This document shows positions 9,792 through 20,917 of a stretch of DNA of 64,000 bases, piece by piece (positions within the stretch are counted from its first letter, which is position 1; every line of letters starts with the position of its first letter). The position numbers were made by a program, and so were the translations under genes. Source of the stretch: Serratia symbiotica (GTDB taxonomy: Bacteria > Pseudomonadota > Gammaproteobacteria > Enterobacterales > Enterobacteriaceae); assembly GCA_024160085.1 (NCBI GenBank), contig JAMDYG010000001.1, positions 1 through 64,000 of the forward strand, in the 5' to 3' direction. A model generated the notes under the pieces. The model made no database searches. It was not told the origin of the DNA and worked only from the letters and a program-made list of their open reading frames with translations.

Positions 9792-10068
9792 AAAGGTAAT
9801 CTTTATCTCCGGCTATCGATGGTAGCACCAGTAGTTCGCCTGTCTGGTACAGGCGGCGATGTAGTTTAGGGCGCAGAATCAGGCGTCTTGATGGCGATGA
9901 TCGTGTTTGAATAACGTCCGCACGTCGTATTTTGCTCCCGTTCCCCGCCTTTACATCGTGTGGCAACGCGATGCAGGTATTCAGCACCACTGGTACCGCC
10001 AGTTGCTGAGCGTTGGCTTGGTCGGATACTGCGCTACAGAGTATGGTGATAGCTTCGCAATCTGGCAT
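9772..10068 (-). pseudogene. cutA: Divalent-cation tolerance protein CutA, broken
   Basis: The start at 10068 follows AGGG and gives EAITILCSAVSDQANAQQLA, the N-terminus of CutA. The end gives [19 protein letters not shown], its conserved C-terminus. Between them the frame reads unrelated sequence. The frame is open (98 codons), but the central beta-strand region of the trimeric fold (about residues 35-75) is garbled by compensating frame changes and is shorter than the 112-residue E. coli protein. CutA is a small cytoplasmic trimer linked genetically to copper tolerance and to dsbD. I regard it as non-functional. Confidence 0.8.
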
Positions 10069-10379
10069 CTTCAGCCCTCTTATGGGATTGTGTGAGCACT
10101 ATAACTTGAAGAGAGATTAGCTAGAAGCCAAGTTTATTCCCCGTGGGTAAATTTGGCTGCAGTGCTGCTGAACACCAAGCGCACAGGCACCTAGCAGCGA
10201 ACTCAATACTGTCCAGCCTGGCACCTATTATATGGCCATGAGAATAAATGAGGATTGAACGTTAATTTTTGTGGGTGTAGGAAAATAAAAGGCGCGCTAT
10301 CTAGCAGATTTAGCATGCTTTTTGGGTTACTAGCCTTTTCTGTTATTATTCATTTTCCTCTGTATAGTGTTTAGCTTTA
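10069..10379. other. Spacer where dcuA is expected; no gene
   Basis: In E. coli dcuA (C4-dicarboxylate antiporter) lies between cutA and aspA. Here only about 300 non-coding bases remain and I see no DcuA-like frame, so the gene has been deleted. Confidence 0.6.
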
Positions 10380-11792
10380 TATGATATGCCGGGTGCATCG
10401 AGTTCTCCACAGAGAAGATGTCATCTAGCTCGGCTTCGGTCAGAGCAGGCCGTGTTCCAGTACCACCTCTCGCACGCTTTTGCCGGTTTCTGCGTAGATT
10501 TTCCCAACGATGTCACCGTTGTAGTGGCCGATGAATGGGTTCAGATAGGTCACGATACCGATAGGGTTAAAGACATAGTACTCACACACTTCTTTATTTG
10601 CGGTTATGCCATTAATGCATTTTTCCAATAGGTTGTAGTAGCAGGCGTTGGTCAGGATATGGATCAACTCGAACATCGCCTGGCCGATCACTGGCTCCAT
10701 CACGTTCAGTTGTAACTGACCCGCTTCTGCCGCCATGGTAATGCAAGTATTGTTGCCAATTACCTTGAAACATACTTGATTGACCACTTCCGGCACCTCC
10801 GGGTTGACCTTGGCCGGCATGATGGAGGAACCTGCCTGAAATTCTGGTAGGTTGATTTCGTTCAGGCCAGTGCGTGGGCCGGAAGAAAGTAGGCGCCGGT
10901 CGTTGCAGATCTTGGAAAGTTTGACCGCCAGGCATTTCAGCGCGCTGTGCATCATCACGTAGGAACTGCAGTCGGAGGTGGCTTCGATCAAGTATTCCGC
11001 CTGCACCACAGGCAGGACGCTAATCTCTACCAGTTTTTTCACCACCAGAGTCTAGTAGCCTTCCAGGGTGTTTAGCGCGGTGCCGATGGGGGTGGCACCT
11101 AAGTTCACTTCTAGCAACAGCTCCTCAGTGCGCCGCAGGTTACGGGTTTCTTAGTTCATCAGCACACTGAAGGCATGGAATTCTTAGCCCATGGTCATTG
11201 GCACTGTGTCCTGCGCAACTGGGTGAGCCCCATTTTCAAGATGGTTTTAAACTCTTTCGCCTTGCGGTCAAAACATTCGCGCAACTGGTTAATGGCATCG
11301 ATCAGCTTTTGGTTGGAGGCGTAAACCGCGATGCGGAAACCGGTCGGATTAGGCATCGTTGGTAGATTGTCATTTATTGAGGTGATCGTTCAGGTTCAGG
11401 TATTGATATTCGCCTTTCTGGTGGCCCATCAATTCTATCCCAATGTTCGCTAGCAATTCGTTGGTGTTCGTGTTCAGATAAGTACCCGCACCGCCTTGGA
11501 ATACGTCTACTGGGAACTGATCCATGCATTTACCCTTGTCTAGCACTTCATTATAGGCTTGGATGATGGTATCGGCGATAGTGCGTGGGATGGTTTTGAG
11601 TTCTTTATTTGCCATCGCTACCGCTTTTTTCACCATTACCGTGCCACGGACAAACTCAGAAACATCGCTGATATTACTGTTGCTGATATAAAAATTTTCA
11701 ATTGCACATAGAGTGTTAATACCATAGTAGACTTCTGCGGATACTTCTCGTTTCCCTAATAGGTCTTCTTCGATATGAATGTTATTTGATAT
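10380..11792 (-). pseudogene. aspA: Aspartate ammonia-lyase AspA, decayed
   Basis: AspA converts aspartate to fumarate and ammonia. Pieces in several frames cover the whole protein: [18 protein letters not shown], then [20 protein letters not shown] and [20 protein letters not shown], then after a broken middle [20 protein letters not shown], the active-site lid [11 protein letters not shown], and the C-terminal [15 protein letters not shown] to [10 protein letters not shown]. Stops and frameshifts lie mainly between 11046 and 11370. The codon aligned with the start methionine (11790-11792) is ATA, so initiation is lost too. With frd dead and dcuA gone, the aspartate-to-fumarate route for anaerobic respiration is lost as a set. 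Confidence 0.93.
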
Positions 11793-12154
11793 GAGAACCT
11801 TCTCTAATGATGTTATTGAATATTTTCAGGCTAAAGGCTATTAGAGATGCCGCCTAAATTTATGTTGCTAGGAGCTTTGGGAATGAAACGATTGACTACT
11901 ACGCCTATCGTAGTCCAACATCATATGTTGGATAGGAATAAATGACTAAAGCTAGATCACCTTATGAGGCTTATAAGATCATGCTTTTCTTGTTCTGTGA
12001 TCCCTTTCACGTTTGCTAACCTAAGTAATAAAAAAGGTTGTTAGTTGAAATAGGCAGCGGATATCCTGATTGTATTAATCAGTCTTGTACCAGCCGCCCT
12101 TTTCGCTTAGGCACCTCAGAGCTGTTACGCTCTATTTATCGATAGGAGAACCAG
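11793..12154. other. Upstream region of aspA and fxsA
   Basis: This AT-rich non-coding stretch lies between the dead aspA (minus) and fxsA (plus). It would have held both promoters. Nothing else is identifiable. Confidence 0.5.
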
Positions 12155-12616
12155 GTGAACTGGTTACCAATACTGCTAATATTTCTGCTTGCTTATATAG
12201 AAATATCCTTATTTATCAAGATTGCTGATGTACTTGGTGTGGCTTTTACCTTGTTGCTGGCGATCTTCACCTCATGCGTTGGCATTTCGCTGATGCGTAA
12301 CCAAGGTATGAGAACCTTCGTACAAATGCAGCAAAAGTTATTTGCTGGTGAAAGCCCAGCGCTGGAAATAGTGAGAAGTGTCTCACTGGTGATCGCTAGC
12401 TTCTTGCTGATGATCCCAGGCTTTTTTACCGATTTTCTCGGACTACTATTGCTGCTACTACCGATACAGAAATTTCTGACTCTGAGGCTGATGCCACATC
12501 TGTCCGTTTACCGTTTTGGCGGTTTGGGACCAGGTGGTAACGCCGCCACTGGCAACACTTTTGATGGCGAATTCCAGCACAAAGGCGACGAGCGCTATAA
12601 GCATAATGGTGGCTAA
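12155..12616 (+). CDS. fxsA: FxsA family membrane protein
   Basis: FxsA is an inner-membrane protein whose overproduction relieves exclusion of phage T7 by the F plasmid; its normal role is unclear. The 153-residue product has three to four hydrophobic helices: LLIFLLAYIEISLFI at the N-terminus, FTLLLAIFTSCVGISL, and LVIASFLLMIPGFFTDFLGL with the typical PGFFTDFLG motif. A glycine- and charge-rich cytoplasmic tail follows. The start is GTG, with AGGAG seven bases upstream. It lies just before the groE promoter, as in E. coli, and its length is close to the 158 residues there. Intact. Confidence 0.93.
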   Translation: MNWLPILLIFLLAYIEISLFIKIADVLGVAFTLLLAIFTSCVGISLMRNQGMRTFVQMQQKLFAGESPALEIVRSVSLVIASFLLMIPGFFTDFLGLLLLLLPIQKFLTLRLMPHLSVYRFGGLGPGGNAATGNTFDGEFQHKGDERYKHNGG

Positions 12617-12692
12617 AAATGCGGCTAAAACTGCGTTTTTTGTTTCAGTTGCTAAGGATGATCCTTAAAAGCGAAAATTTTTTTGATCGGCC

Positions 12693-12720
12693 CCTTGAAG
12701 GGGGATGGAATGCCCCCATC
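12693..12720 (+). promoter_or_regulatory. Sigma-32 heat-shock promoter of groSL
   Basis: CCTTGAAG at 12693-12700 and CCCCCATC at 12713-12720 match the sigma-32 consensus CTTGAA and CCCCAT with about 14 bases between. This is nearly the layout of the E. coli groE promoter. The site lies about 90 bases before groS, so heat-shock control of the chaperonin operon appears retained. Confidence 0.88.
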
Positions 12721-12808
12721 TTAAATTCCGCGTTGCCGGTGATAACAATAAACCCGGTGAACAACCCCAGATCCAATAAAAACCTTCTTACTTACAGGAG
12801 AGCGTTCA

Positions 12809-13102
12809 ATGAGTATTCGTCCATTGCATGACCGTGTTATAGTCAAGCGCAAAGAAGTTGAGTCAAAATCTGCTGGAGGCATTGTTCTGACTGGCTCTGC
12901 AGCGGGTAAATCTACTCGTGGTGAAGTGGTAGCAGTTGGGAAAGGACGTGTGCTGGAAAGCGGAAACGTCCAACCGTTGGATGTAAAGGTTGGCGATACT
13001 GTGATTTTCAATGATGGCTACGGTGTGAAAGTAGAAAAGATCGACAATCAAGACTTGCTGATCATGTCTGAAAGCGACATTCTGGCAATTGTTGAAGCGT
13101 AA
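12809..13102 (+). CDS. groS: Co-chaperonin GroES
   Basis: GroES forms the heptameric lid of the GroEL folding chamber. The 97-residue protein is full length, starts [20 protein letters not shown], and has the mobile loop ([17 protein letters not shown]) at about 17-32 and the roof and core strands [15 protein letters not shown] ribosome site GGAG lies upstream. It is followed after 48 bases by groL, with a sigma-32 promoter in front. It is an essential protein and is intact. In aphid symbionts GroEL/ES is typically very abundant, but nothing in this sequence alone proves overproduction. Confidence 0.98.
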   Translation: MSIRPLHDRVIVKRKEVESKSAGGIVLTGSAAGKSTRGEVVAVGKGRVLESGNVQPLDVKVGDTVIFNDGYGVKVEKIDNQDLLIMSESDILAIVEA

Positions 13103-13135
13103 TTGCGCTTTATCTTCTGAACTGAACAGAGTTGA

Positions 13136-14809
<1,674 letters not shown>

Positions 14810-14835
14810 TATTCCCCACGCTTACGTGTGCTATA

Positions 14836-14873
14836 AAACCCCGGTCAACGGCGAAACTGACTGGCCGGGGTTA
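14836..14873 (+). terminator. Stem-loop after groL
   Basis: AACCCCGG at 14837 pairs with CCGGGGTT at 14865 across a 20-base loop. The tail is A/T-rich rather than a clean T run, so this is a weak terminator or a stabilising hairpin ahead of the stronger one that follows. Confidence 0.6.
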
Positions 14874-14888
14874 AATAAATAGTCACTC

Positions 14889-14924
14889 CACCCTGTGAGC
14901 AGTATGCTGACAGGGTGTTTTTCT
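14889..14924 (+). terminator. Rho-independent terminator of groSL
   Basis: CACCCTGT pairs with ACAGGGTG across a 13-base loop and is followed by TTTTTC, a standard intrinsic terminator about 80 bases past the groL stop. Confidence 0.8.
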
Positions 14925-15089
14925 TTCTACGGGGCATCATGCAAAATGTTATGCTCATTAGCTGGTAAACTGAAAAGTCATCAACGGTCACTTAAGGCGT
15001 TGGTCAAAAGTTTAGGCAACAGATGCTTAGGGGGGTGATGGCAATGTTTAAAATTTTTTATTAATTTTCAACATGAAATGGGGAATAAA

Positions 15090-15435
15090 ATGCTTATTAA
15101 AGTCTTGCTGGGTATCTTGAACGTTTGTACTACTGGCAGGCTGCAGCACTTCTCATAAACTCACTACTGCAGGTCAGCAGATCACATTTACTAATAGCAA
15201 ACTGGCGGCGGAATGCCAGTTACTTGGTGAAGTGACGGGTACTCAGAGCAATTGGTTGTCCGGTAACGGCGGTGAAGGTAGCTCAATACATGGTGTAGCT
15301 AACGATCTGCGTAACAAGGCAGCGTCCATGGGAGGCAATATGATCTACAGTGCCAGTATCCCGAGCCAGAACCTGCTAGCAAGTTTCGTTCCACTGGATA
15401 GCAAAATGGTTGGCCAAGTTTATAAATGCCCTTAA
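15090..15435 (+). pseudogene. yjeI: YjeI (DUF4156) lipoprotein, frameshift in signal peptide
   Basis: The mature part is intact and gives QITFTNSKLAAECQLLGEVT, then TQSNWLSGNGGEGSSIHGVA, ANDLRNKAASMGG and VGQVYKCP, clearly YjeI, a small outer-membrane lipoprotein of unknown role. The lipobox LLAGC is in this frame. The start at 15090 (MLIKVLLGIL) is one base out of frame with it. The shift lies between 15090 and 15121 inside the signal peptide, so the lipoprotein cannot be made unless translation restarts or slips. Position after groL matches E. coli. If the shift is a sequencing error, the gene is whole. Confidence 0.88.
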
Positions 15436-15452
15436 TATGACTCAGATTTATG

Positions 15453-15492
15453 ATAAACCCCAGATGATGTCTTTCTGGGGTTTATTTTTTTA
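15453..15492 (+). terminator. Intrinsic terminator after yjeI
   Basis: AAACCCCAG pairs with CTGGGGTTT around an 11-base loop and is followed by ATTTTTTTAA, a strong intrinsic terminator. Confidence 0.88.
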
Positions 15493-15629
15493 ATTAATGA
15501 TATTTAATCTATGGATTTATCGTGCTCGGGTGATATGGTTAAATTATCGCCATCAGTTCTAGAAACACTTTGTTAGCAGTCTGAAAAAAATACCTAGGCA
15601 TTTCTCTTTTTTTGCCTCTGAGGCGTACT

Positions 15630-16661
15630 TCAATCTTGTATTAGATGCAAGTCGAACGGCGTCTTACTCGGTTTGCCGCCCACTTCGCGCGTCAGGCGCG
15701 GCACTAGATAGCCAGAAACTTTGCCCAGCAGCGCCTGCATGATGGTGCGTGCTTCATCGTCGCTCACCATGAAGTGCGCTGCCCCCTGTACCTTGTCCAG
15801 CATGTGGATGTAGTAGGGCAGAATACCAGCATCAAATAGTGCGTTGCTTAGCGCCGCCAGCGTGTCGGCATCATCATTTATGCGACGCATTAGTACACTC
15901 TGGTTGAGTAGCGTCACCCCGGCCAGACGCAACTGTGCCATGGCCGCTTGCAGTTCGCGGTCAATCTCGTTGGCATGGTTGATATGGGTGACCATCAGCA
16001 CCTGTAGACGCGATGCTGATAGCCATCGGCACAGTTCGGGTGTAATGCGTGCCGGGATCACTACCGGCAGGCGGGTATGAATACGCAGGCGCTTTAGGTG
16101 CGGGATAGCTACCAACTCGCCGATCAGCCAGCCCAACTCATGATCTTTCGCCATCAGCGGATCGCCGCCAGAGAAAATAATTTCATCCAGTTCTGGATGT
16201 TGGCGGATATAATCCTGCGCCTGACGCCAGTTAGCCTTGTTGCCCTGATTGTCCTTATACGGGAAATGGCGGCGGAAGCAGTAGCGACAGTTGATTGCAC
16301 ACCCTCCCTTGACTAGTAGCAGCGCGCGATTGCGGTATTTGTGCAACAGGCCAGGCACCACTACGCTGCACTGTTCATCCAGCGGATCAGTGGTGAAACC
16401 GGGGGCGTTGATGAATTCTTCTTTGGCAGTGAGCACCTGGCGCAGCAGCGGGTCATTAGCATCTCCGGGCCGCATGCGCGCAGCAAAAGCGCGCGGCACC
16501 CGCAGCGCGAACAGCCGACGGGCATCGCGCCCCTGTGACAGTTCTGAATGTGTACTCAATGACAAAAGCCGCAGTAATTCATCAGGATTGGTAATAACAT
16601 CGGATAGTTGATGTAACCAATCTTCTCTATAAGCTGTATTTTGAGTTACAATATGTGCCAT
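15630..16661 (-). CDS. epmB: EF-P-(R)-beta-lysylation protein B (lysine 2,3-aminomutase)
   Basis: EpmB is a radical-SAM, PLP-dependent lysine 2,3-aminomutase that makes (R)-beta-lysine for attachment to elongation factor P. The 343-residue product carries the radical-SAM cysteines in GGCAINCRYCFRRHFPY (Cys121, Cys125, Cys128), IIFSGGDPLM for SAM binding, and a C-terminal GGKPSKTPFDL with the expected PLP-lysine region. Length matches E. coli YjeK (342). It is transcribed away from efp with only about 40 bases between the starts, so the two promoters must overlap. With intact epmA at 21.2 kb the modification pathway looks complete apart from epmC, which lies elsewhere in E. coli. Confidence 0.96.
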   Translation of the reverse strand: MAHIVTQNTAYREDWLHQLSDVITNPDELLRLLSLSTHSELSQGRDARRLFALRVPRAFAARMRPGDANDPLLRQVLTAKEEFINAPGFTTDPLDEQCSVVVPGLLHKYRNRALLLVKGGCAINCRYCFRRHFPYKDNQGNKANWRQAQDYIRQHPELDEIIFSGGDPLMAKDHELGWLIGELVAIPHLKRLRIHTRLPVVIPARITPELCRWLSASRLQVLMVTHINHANEIDRELQAAMAQLRLAGVTLLNQSVLMRRINDDADTLAALSNALFDAGILPYYIHMLDKVQGAAHFMVSDDEARTIMQALLGKVSGYLVPRLTREVGGKPSKTPFDLHLIQD

Positions 16662-16702
16662 TTTTTGGCTAAGCTACCAGTTCAAATATTTAGAGGGCCA
16701 TC

Positions 16703-17269
16703 ATGGTGACTTATTCTAGCAACGATTTCCGTCCTGGTCTTAAAATCATGTTCGAGGGAGAACCTTACGCTGTCGAGTCAAGCGAGTTTGTTAAGCCTGG
16801 TAAAGGGCAGGCGTTTGCCCGCGTAAAAATGCGCCGTTTGTTGACTAGCACCCGCGTGGAAAAAACTTTTAAATCTACCGATTCTTGTGAAGGCGCAGAT
16901 ATTATTGATACCAACATGAACTACCTGTACAGCGACGGTGATTTCTATCACTTTATGCACCCTGATACTTTTGAGCAGCATCAGGTTGAAGTAAAAAACG
17001 TCTCTGATGCGGCAAAGTGGCTCCAGGATAATGCAGAATGTATTATCACTCTATGGAACGGCTATCCTATCGCTGTTCAGCCACCAAACTTTATCGAAGC
17101 AGAAATCACTGATACCGATCCAGGGCTGAAAGGTGATACTGCAGGTTCTGGTGGTAAGCCAGCAACCCTGAGTACCGGTGCTGTGGTTAAAGTGCCATTA
17201 TTCGTACAGATTGGCGAAGTGGTTCGTGTTGACACCCGTTCTGGCGAGTACGTCTCTCGCGTTAAATAA
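16703..17269 (+). CDS. efp: Elongation factor P
   Basis: EF-P rescues ribosomes stalled at polyproline stretches. The 188-residue product has the KOW-like N-terminal domain, with the modification site Lys34 in the loop KPGKGQAF, two OB-like domains, and the conserved end [13 protein letters not shown]. Lys34 is the residue beta-lysylated by EpmA using the EpmB product, and both enzymes are encoded nearby. Ribosome site GAGGG precedes the ATG. No defects seen. Confidence 0.98.
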   Translation: MVTYSSNDFRPGLKIMFEGEPYAVESSEFVKPGKGQAFARVKMRRLLTSTRVEKTFKSTDSCEGADIIDTNMNYLYSDGDFYHFMHPDTFEQHQVEVKNVSDAAKWLQDNAECIITLWNGYPIAVQPPNFIEAEITDTDPGLKGDTAGSGGKPATLSTGAVVKVPLFVQIGEVVRVDTRSGEYVSRVK

Positions 17270-17341
17270 TCGTAAAGGCAGAGAGGAGCCACTGTGCTTC
17301 CTCTATTTTATCCCTGCCCGTTGCACGTTGGTAGACTCCGC

Positions 17342-17468
17342 ATGATGGATAAAACTCTGTTAGCTGGCTCTATGGTCACCCTGTAATTACTGATGTTCCT
17401 TAGCGGTTTTAAGTAGGTTTCGCGGTTCTGGCGAGGATGTTTAGGCTATATCGCTTATAGCCAGCTAA
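17342..17468 (+). pseudogene. ecnA: Entericidin-like small lipoprotein, decayed
   Basis: Right after efp, where E. coli has ecnA and ecnB, the plus strand reads MMDKTLLAGSMVTL, a stop, LLMFLSG, then in another frame RFRGSGEDV, a stop, and AISLIAS before TAA. These match the entericidin plan: short signal peptide, lipobox, then RGxGEDI..AIS..AS. Two stops and a frame change kill it. I cannot tell ecnA from ecnB with certainty. Entericidins are tiny cell-wall lipoproteins proposed as a toxin-antidote pair. Confidence 0.65.
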
Positions 17469-17480
17469 GATCACTAGATA

Positions 17481-17682
17481 TATACCCATCATACATAGAA
17501 TTGCCTATGCGTGAGCTTTCTTCGCTCACACCCCAGGCGCTGACGGGTGTCAGCGCCTGGGGACGAATCTACCTCATCTCTGAGGTTCAGCCTGTGCACA
17601 CGCAAGCGCTGTTCAAATCAGTTTCCAACCGATTTGTCACTGCGTTGCCGCCTTCCTGCCACTCGAATGATTTAGGGTATAG
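17481..17682. repeat. Serratia-type dispersed palindromic repeat, copy 1
   Basis: The ends TATACCCATCATAC and TTTAGGGTATAG are mutually inverted. The interior contains GCGTGAGCTTTCTTCGCTCAC and, near the right end, CGCCTTCCTGCCACTCGAATG. The same right end recurs at about 54.63 kb, and a more decayed copy lies at 27.8 kb. It borders truncated frdD directly. It is a non-coding, MITE-like or REP/ERIC-like element. Confidence 0.68.
17531..17562. repeat. Perfect 14-bp inverted repeat with 4-base loop
   Basis: CCCCAGGCGCTGAC and GTCAGCGCCTGGGG flank GGGT, a very stable hairpin in either strand. It sits within the dispersed repeat. There is no T tract after it on either strand, so a terminator role is uncertain. 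Confidence 0.92.
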
Positions 17683-17961
17683 TTATGTCTTCAAGTCATA
17701 CATAGCATGGTGGATGTGGTGCAGGCCACACCATAGCGGCTGAATGATCATCAGCAGTAGGAATAGGCGGACGATCAGGCTTTGGCAGAACGCTAGCACT
17801 CTTTCATAGCTCAGCTCTTCGACGGGGAACAGTTCCAACGGCAGCAGAATGCCGGCCAGTAACACTATGACTGGCGTGGCTATCGCACTCCACATGCCGC
17901 CAGAGCCGAACAATCCCCAAAAAATTGGTTCGTCAGAGCGTTCAAGTGCTTAATTTATCAT
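17683..17961 (-). pseudogene. frdD: Fumarate reductase membrane subunit FrdD, truncated
   Basis: FrdD anchors fumarate reductase in the membrane and helps bind quinone. The sequence MIN, stop, [18 protein letters not shown], then [20 protein letters not shown] and [17 protein letters not shown] is FrdD up to about residue 85. Codon 4 is TAA (CAA in relatives such as MINQ is likely). The third transmembrane helix is missing: the gene stops exactly where the dispersed repeat begins at 17682. It is therefore doubly inactivated. Confidence 0.92.
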
Positions 17962-17973
17962 ATTTCCTCCGTA

Positions 17974-18374
17974 TTACATCAGGGCCAAGGCCAGAATCAT
18001 CACACTGACTACCAGGGTGACCGCCCATAGTCCTATGACGATTGGCATTGGCCCCATTCTTTCGCTGTTAATCACGATATTGGCGGCTTTTGGTGCCAGA
18101 TCAAACCAAGTTTTAGTGTGCAGTATCGCTGCCAGCAGGGCGACCACATAAATCAGTAGCACCAACGGGTTTTGCAGGAAACCGATGAAATTGGCCTGGT
18201 TGTTTGTCCGCACCGCCTTTCAGCGCGAACACGCCATACAGAGCAGCACGATGCTAAACCATACCGCTAGCATCAAGATGCCCTCGCACAGCATATAGAA
18301 GCGATAGAAGCCAAGTTTTTGCCACCAATACGGCGTCATGGCGCGCGCACATAGGGCTTACGTTGAGTTTTCAT
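17974..18374 (-). pseudogene. frdC: Fumarate reductase membrane subunit FrdC, frameshifted
   Basis: The start at 18374 gives [11 protein letters not shown]. Further frames give [18 protein letters not shown] and AVWFSIVLL, and the longest piece (17974-18213) gives [35 protein letters not shown] and SLWAVT-like [14 protein letters not shown]. All three helices are recognisable, but at least two frame changes lie in the first 50 codons. Same operon and order as in E. coli (frdABCD). Confidence 0.92.
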
Positions 18375-18389
18375 GGCAAATTTTCTCCC

Positions 18390-19134
18390 TTATTGCGGTT
18401 TCAGCATGGTGATCATGAAGTCTTTAGTGCTTTCTACTTTGCCTTGCTGAATGGCGGCGGCCGGATCAACGTGTTTCGGACAGACTTTGGAACAATAGCC
18501 GATGATGGTGCAGATCTAGATGCCATTCTGGCCGTTGAGCGGCACCATGCGCTGTTTTTGCCGTGATTGCGGTTATCCAGGTTGTAACGCTGCGCCAAGG
18601 TGATCGCCACCTGGCTGATAAATTGCGGATTGAGGCCGAACTGCGGGAAAGCGGCATAGTACAGGCTACAGTTGATACAGCCGGAAAACTGGTGATACTT
18701 TGCCATTTGTGCTGGGGTTTGCACGTTCGCGCCTTCCTACGGTTTGCGGTTGTTGCCGATGATATAGGGCTTTATCGCCTCCAGGCTCTCAATAAAGTGG
18801 GTCATGTCGACCACCGGATCGCGCTAGATCTAGAAGTTGCTCAGTGCTTCGGCCTTCATGCCGTCGCTGTATTCACACAAGAAGGTTTTACAGGCCAGCT
18901 TCTGCACTTGGTTGACCATCATGCCGCATGAACCGCAGATTGCCCCATGCGGCAAGACCAGCGGTAGGAAAGGAGAGGATAAGGTGCCAAGTTATCCTTG
19001 ATGTAACCTAATGCGTCGAGCAGTGAATGCTCATCGTAAGGCACCGATAAGGTCAAGGTCTCGAAATACGGTTTGGTATCACATTCTGGGTTGTAGCGCA
19101 TGACTTCGATTTTCAGGGGGGTCATCTTAGTCAT
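18390..19134 (-). pseudogene. frdB: Fumarate reductase iron-sulfur subunit FrdB, decayed
   Basis: Start [17 protein letters not shown] overlaps the end of frdA by eight bases. Pieces in different frames give [54 protein letters not shown] and the end [14 protein letters not shown]. The second cluster motif reads [10 protein letters not shown] instead of CGLCYAACPQ, so cysteine ligands of the 3Fe-4S/4Fe-4S clusters are lost in addition to the frameshifts. Non-functional. Confidence 0.93.
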
Positions 19135-20917
19135 TAGCCTGCTCCTTATTCTCGTGCGCATCGGCTTCAGCACCGTAAACGCATTTCGCTGGTGGTAGTT
19201 TGGTGATTTTCACATCGCTGTACTCTAGGTGTGGGTAGTGCGCCGTTTAGGTTATGAAACGTCAGCGTATGCTTGAGAAAGTTGACATCGTCACATTCGG
19301 TGTAGTCTTCGTCCAAACGCTGGTGCGCACCGCATGATTCTTTGCGATTGATGGCGGAGTGCGCCATGCATTCGGCAACGTCTAATCCGTATCCCAGCTC
19401 TATGATGTATAGCAGGTCGGTGTTGAATACGCTGGCGTTATCGGTGATTTTGACCCGTTTGAAGCGTTCTTTCAGTTCCACCAGCTTATCGATGGTTTTT
19501 TGCATCGGATCTGGCGTATGGTAGAGATATCGCAACCTTCTTCCATCAATAGACCCCCCCATTTCGTCGCGGATCTTCGACTAATTTTCGTTGCCTTCTT
19601 GTTTCATTAGGTTGCTCAGTCGGGTCTCGACATCGCGTCCTTGGGCTTCAAGTAGACTACTGTTGGCCGGGCCGCTTTCCAGCGCCCATCGTGCGTCATG
19701 TTCACCGGCTACCTTCCCGAATACCACCAACTCTGCCAGCGAATTGGAACCTAGGCGGTTGGTACCATGCAGCCCAACGGAAGAACACTCGCCAACCGCG
19801 AATAACCCCTTGATACGGGTTTCGCAGTTCTGGTTGGTTTCAATGCCGCCCATGGTGTAGTGCACAGTTAGGAGTACTGTGATCGGCTCCTGCACGGGAT
19901 CGACGCCGACGTAGGCTTTGGCCAGCTCGTAGATGAACGGTAGCCGCTACAGTAGCTTTTTCTCACCTAGATGGCGCGGATAAAGATAGACTACATCGCC
20001 GCATGAGGTGGTGATGGTGCGCAGCTAGCACGCCTGGGAGACTTTGTCGCGTGGGCTTAAGCTCCATATATTTGTTCTTTGGTTCTCCTACTGGTGTTTC
20101 CGGCCCCATACCGTAATCCTGTAGGTAACAGTAGCCATCCTTGTTGATCAGAATGCACCTTCACTACGGCAGCCTTCAGTCATCAGGGTACCGGAGCCGG
20201 GTAGGATAGTTGGGTGATATTGTACGAATTCCATATCGCGTAATGGCATGCCATGGTGGAACGCCACGCCCATGCCATCACCGGTGATGATGCCGACGTT
20301 GGTGTTGTAACGATAAACGCGCCCAGCACCGCCTGTAGCCATGATGACAGCATTGGTACGGATCAGCACACGGATGCCCTCCAGCATATTCATCGTCACT
20401 AGGCCGCCTGCCTGCCCTTCATCCACCAGTATATCCAGCACAAAATGCTCGTGTGCTGGATCTGCGGGTACTTTAGTGAGGTCTGAAATAGGGTATGCAG
20501 TATATGGAAGCCGGTCTTGTCGGTGGCAAACCAGGTGCGCTCAATCTTCATGCTGCCGAAACGGCGCACGTTGACTGAGCCGTCCGGTTTGCAGCTCGAT
20601 GGGCAGTCCCATTGTTCGAGTTGGGTCATTTTACGTGGGCATTGATGCACAAAATGATCGACTACATCCTGCTCACACAACCAATCGCCGCCAGTGGCAG
20701 TATCATGGAAGTGGTAATCAAAGGTATCGTGATCCTGAGTGACAGCAGCGGAACCCCCTTCAGCGGCGACTGTATGGCTGCGCATCGGGTAAACTTTAGA
20801 GATCAGTGCGATTTTAAGTTGGGGGTTGGCTTCCGCTGCGGCGGCTATTGCGGCACATAAATCAGCGCCCCCGGCTCTAACAATGGCAAGATCGGGCGTT
20901 AAAAGTTTGCACTGCAT
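19127..20917 (-). pseudogene. frdA: Fumarate reductase flavoprotein subunit FrdA, decayed
   Basis: FrdA is the FAD-binding catalytic subunit. Fragments span the protein: N-terminal [20 protein letters not shown] with [12 protein letters not shown], the FAD region NAVIMATGGAGRVYRYNTN, GMPLRDMEFVQYHPT, then TVHYTMGGIETNQNCETRIK, ECSSVGLHGTNRLGSNSLAE, and the end [17 protein letters not shown]. Frame breaks and several stops occur at about 19.2, 19.56, 19.92-20.13 and 20.46 kb. The whole frd operon is dead, so anaerobic fumarate respiration through this enzyme is lost. Confidence 0.95.

Noticed and set aside
17531-17562. Hairpin as efp/ecn terminator
   Set aside because: No T-rich tract follows on either strand; kept only as an inverted repeat within the dispersed element.
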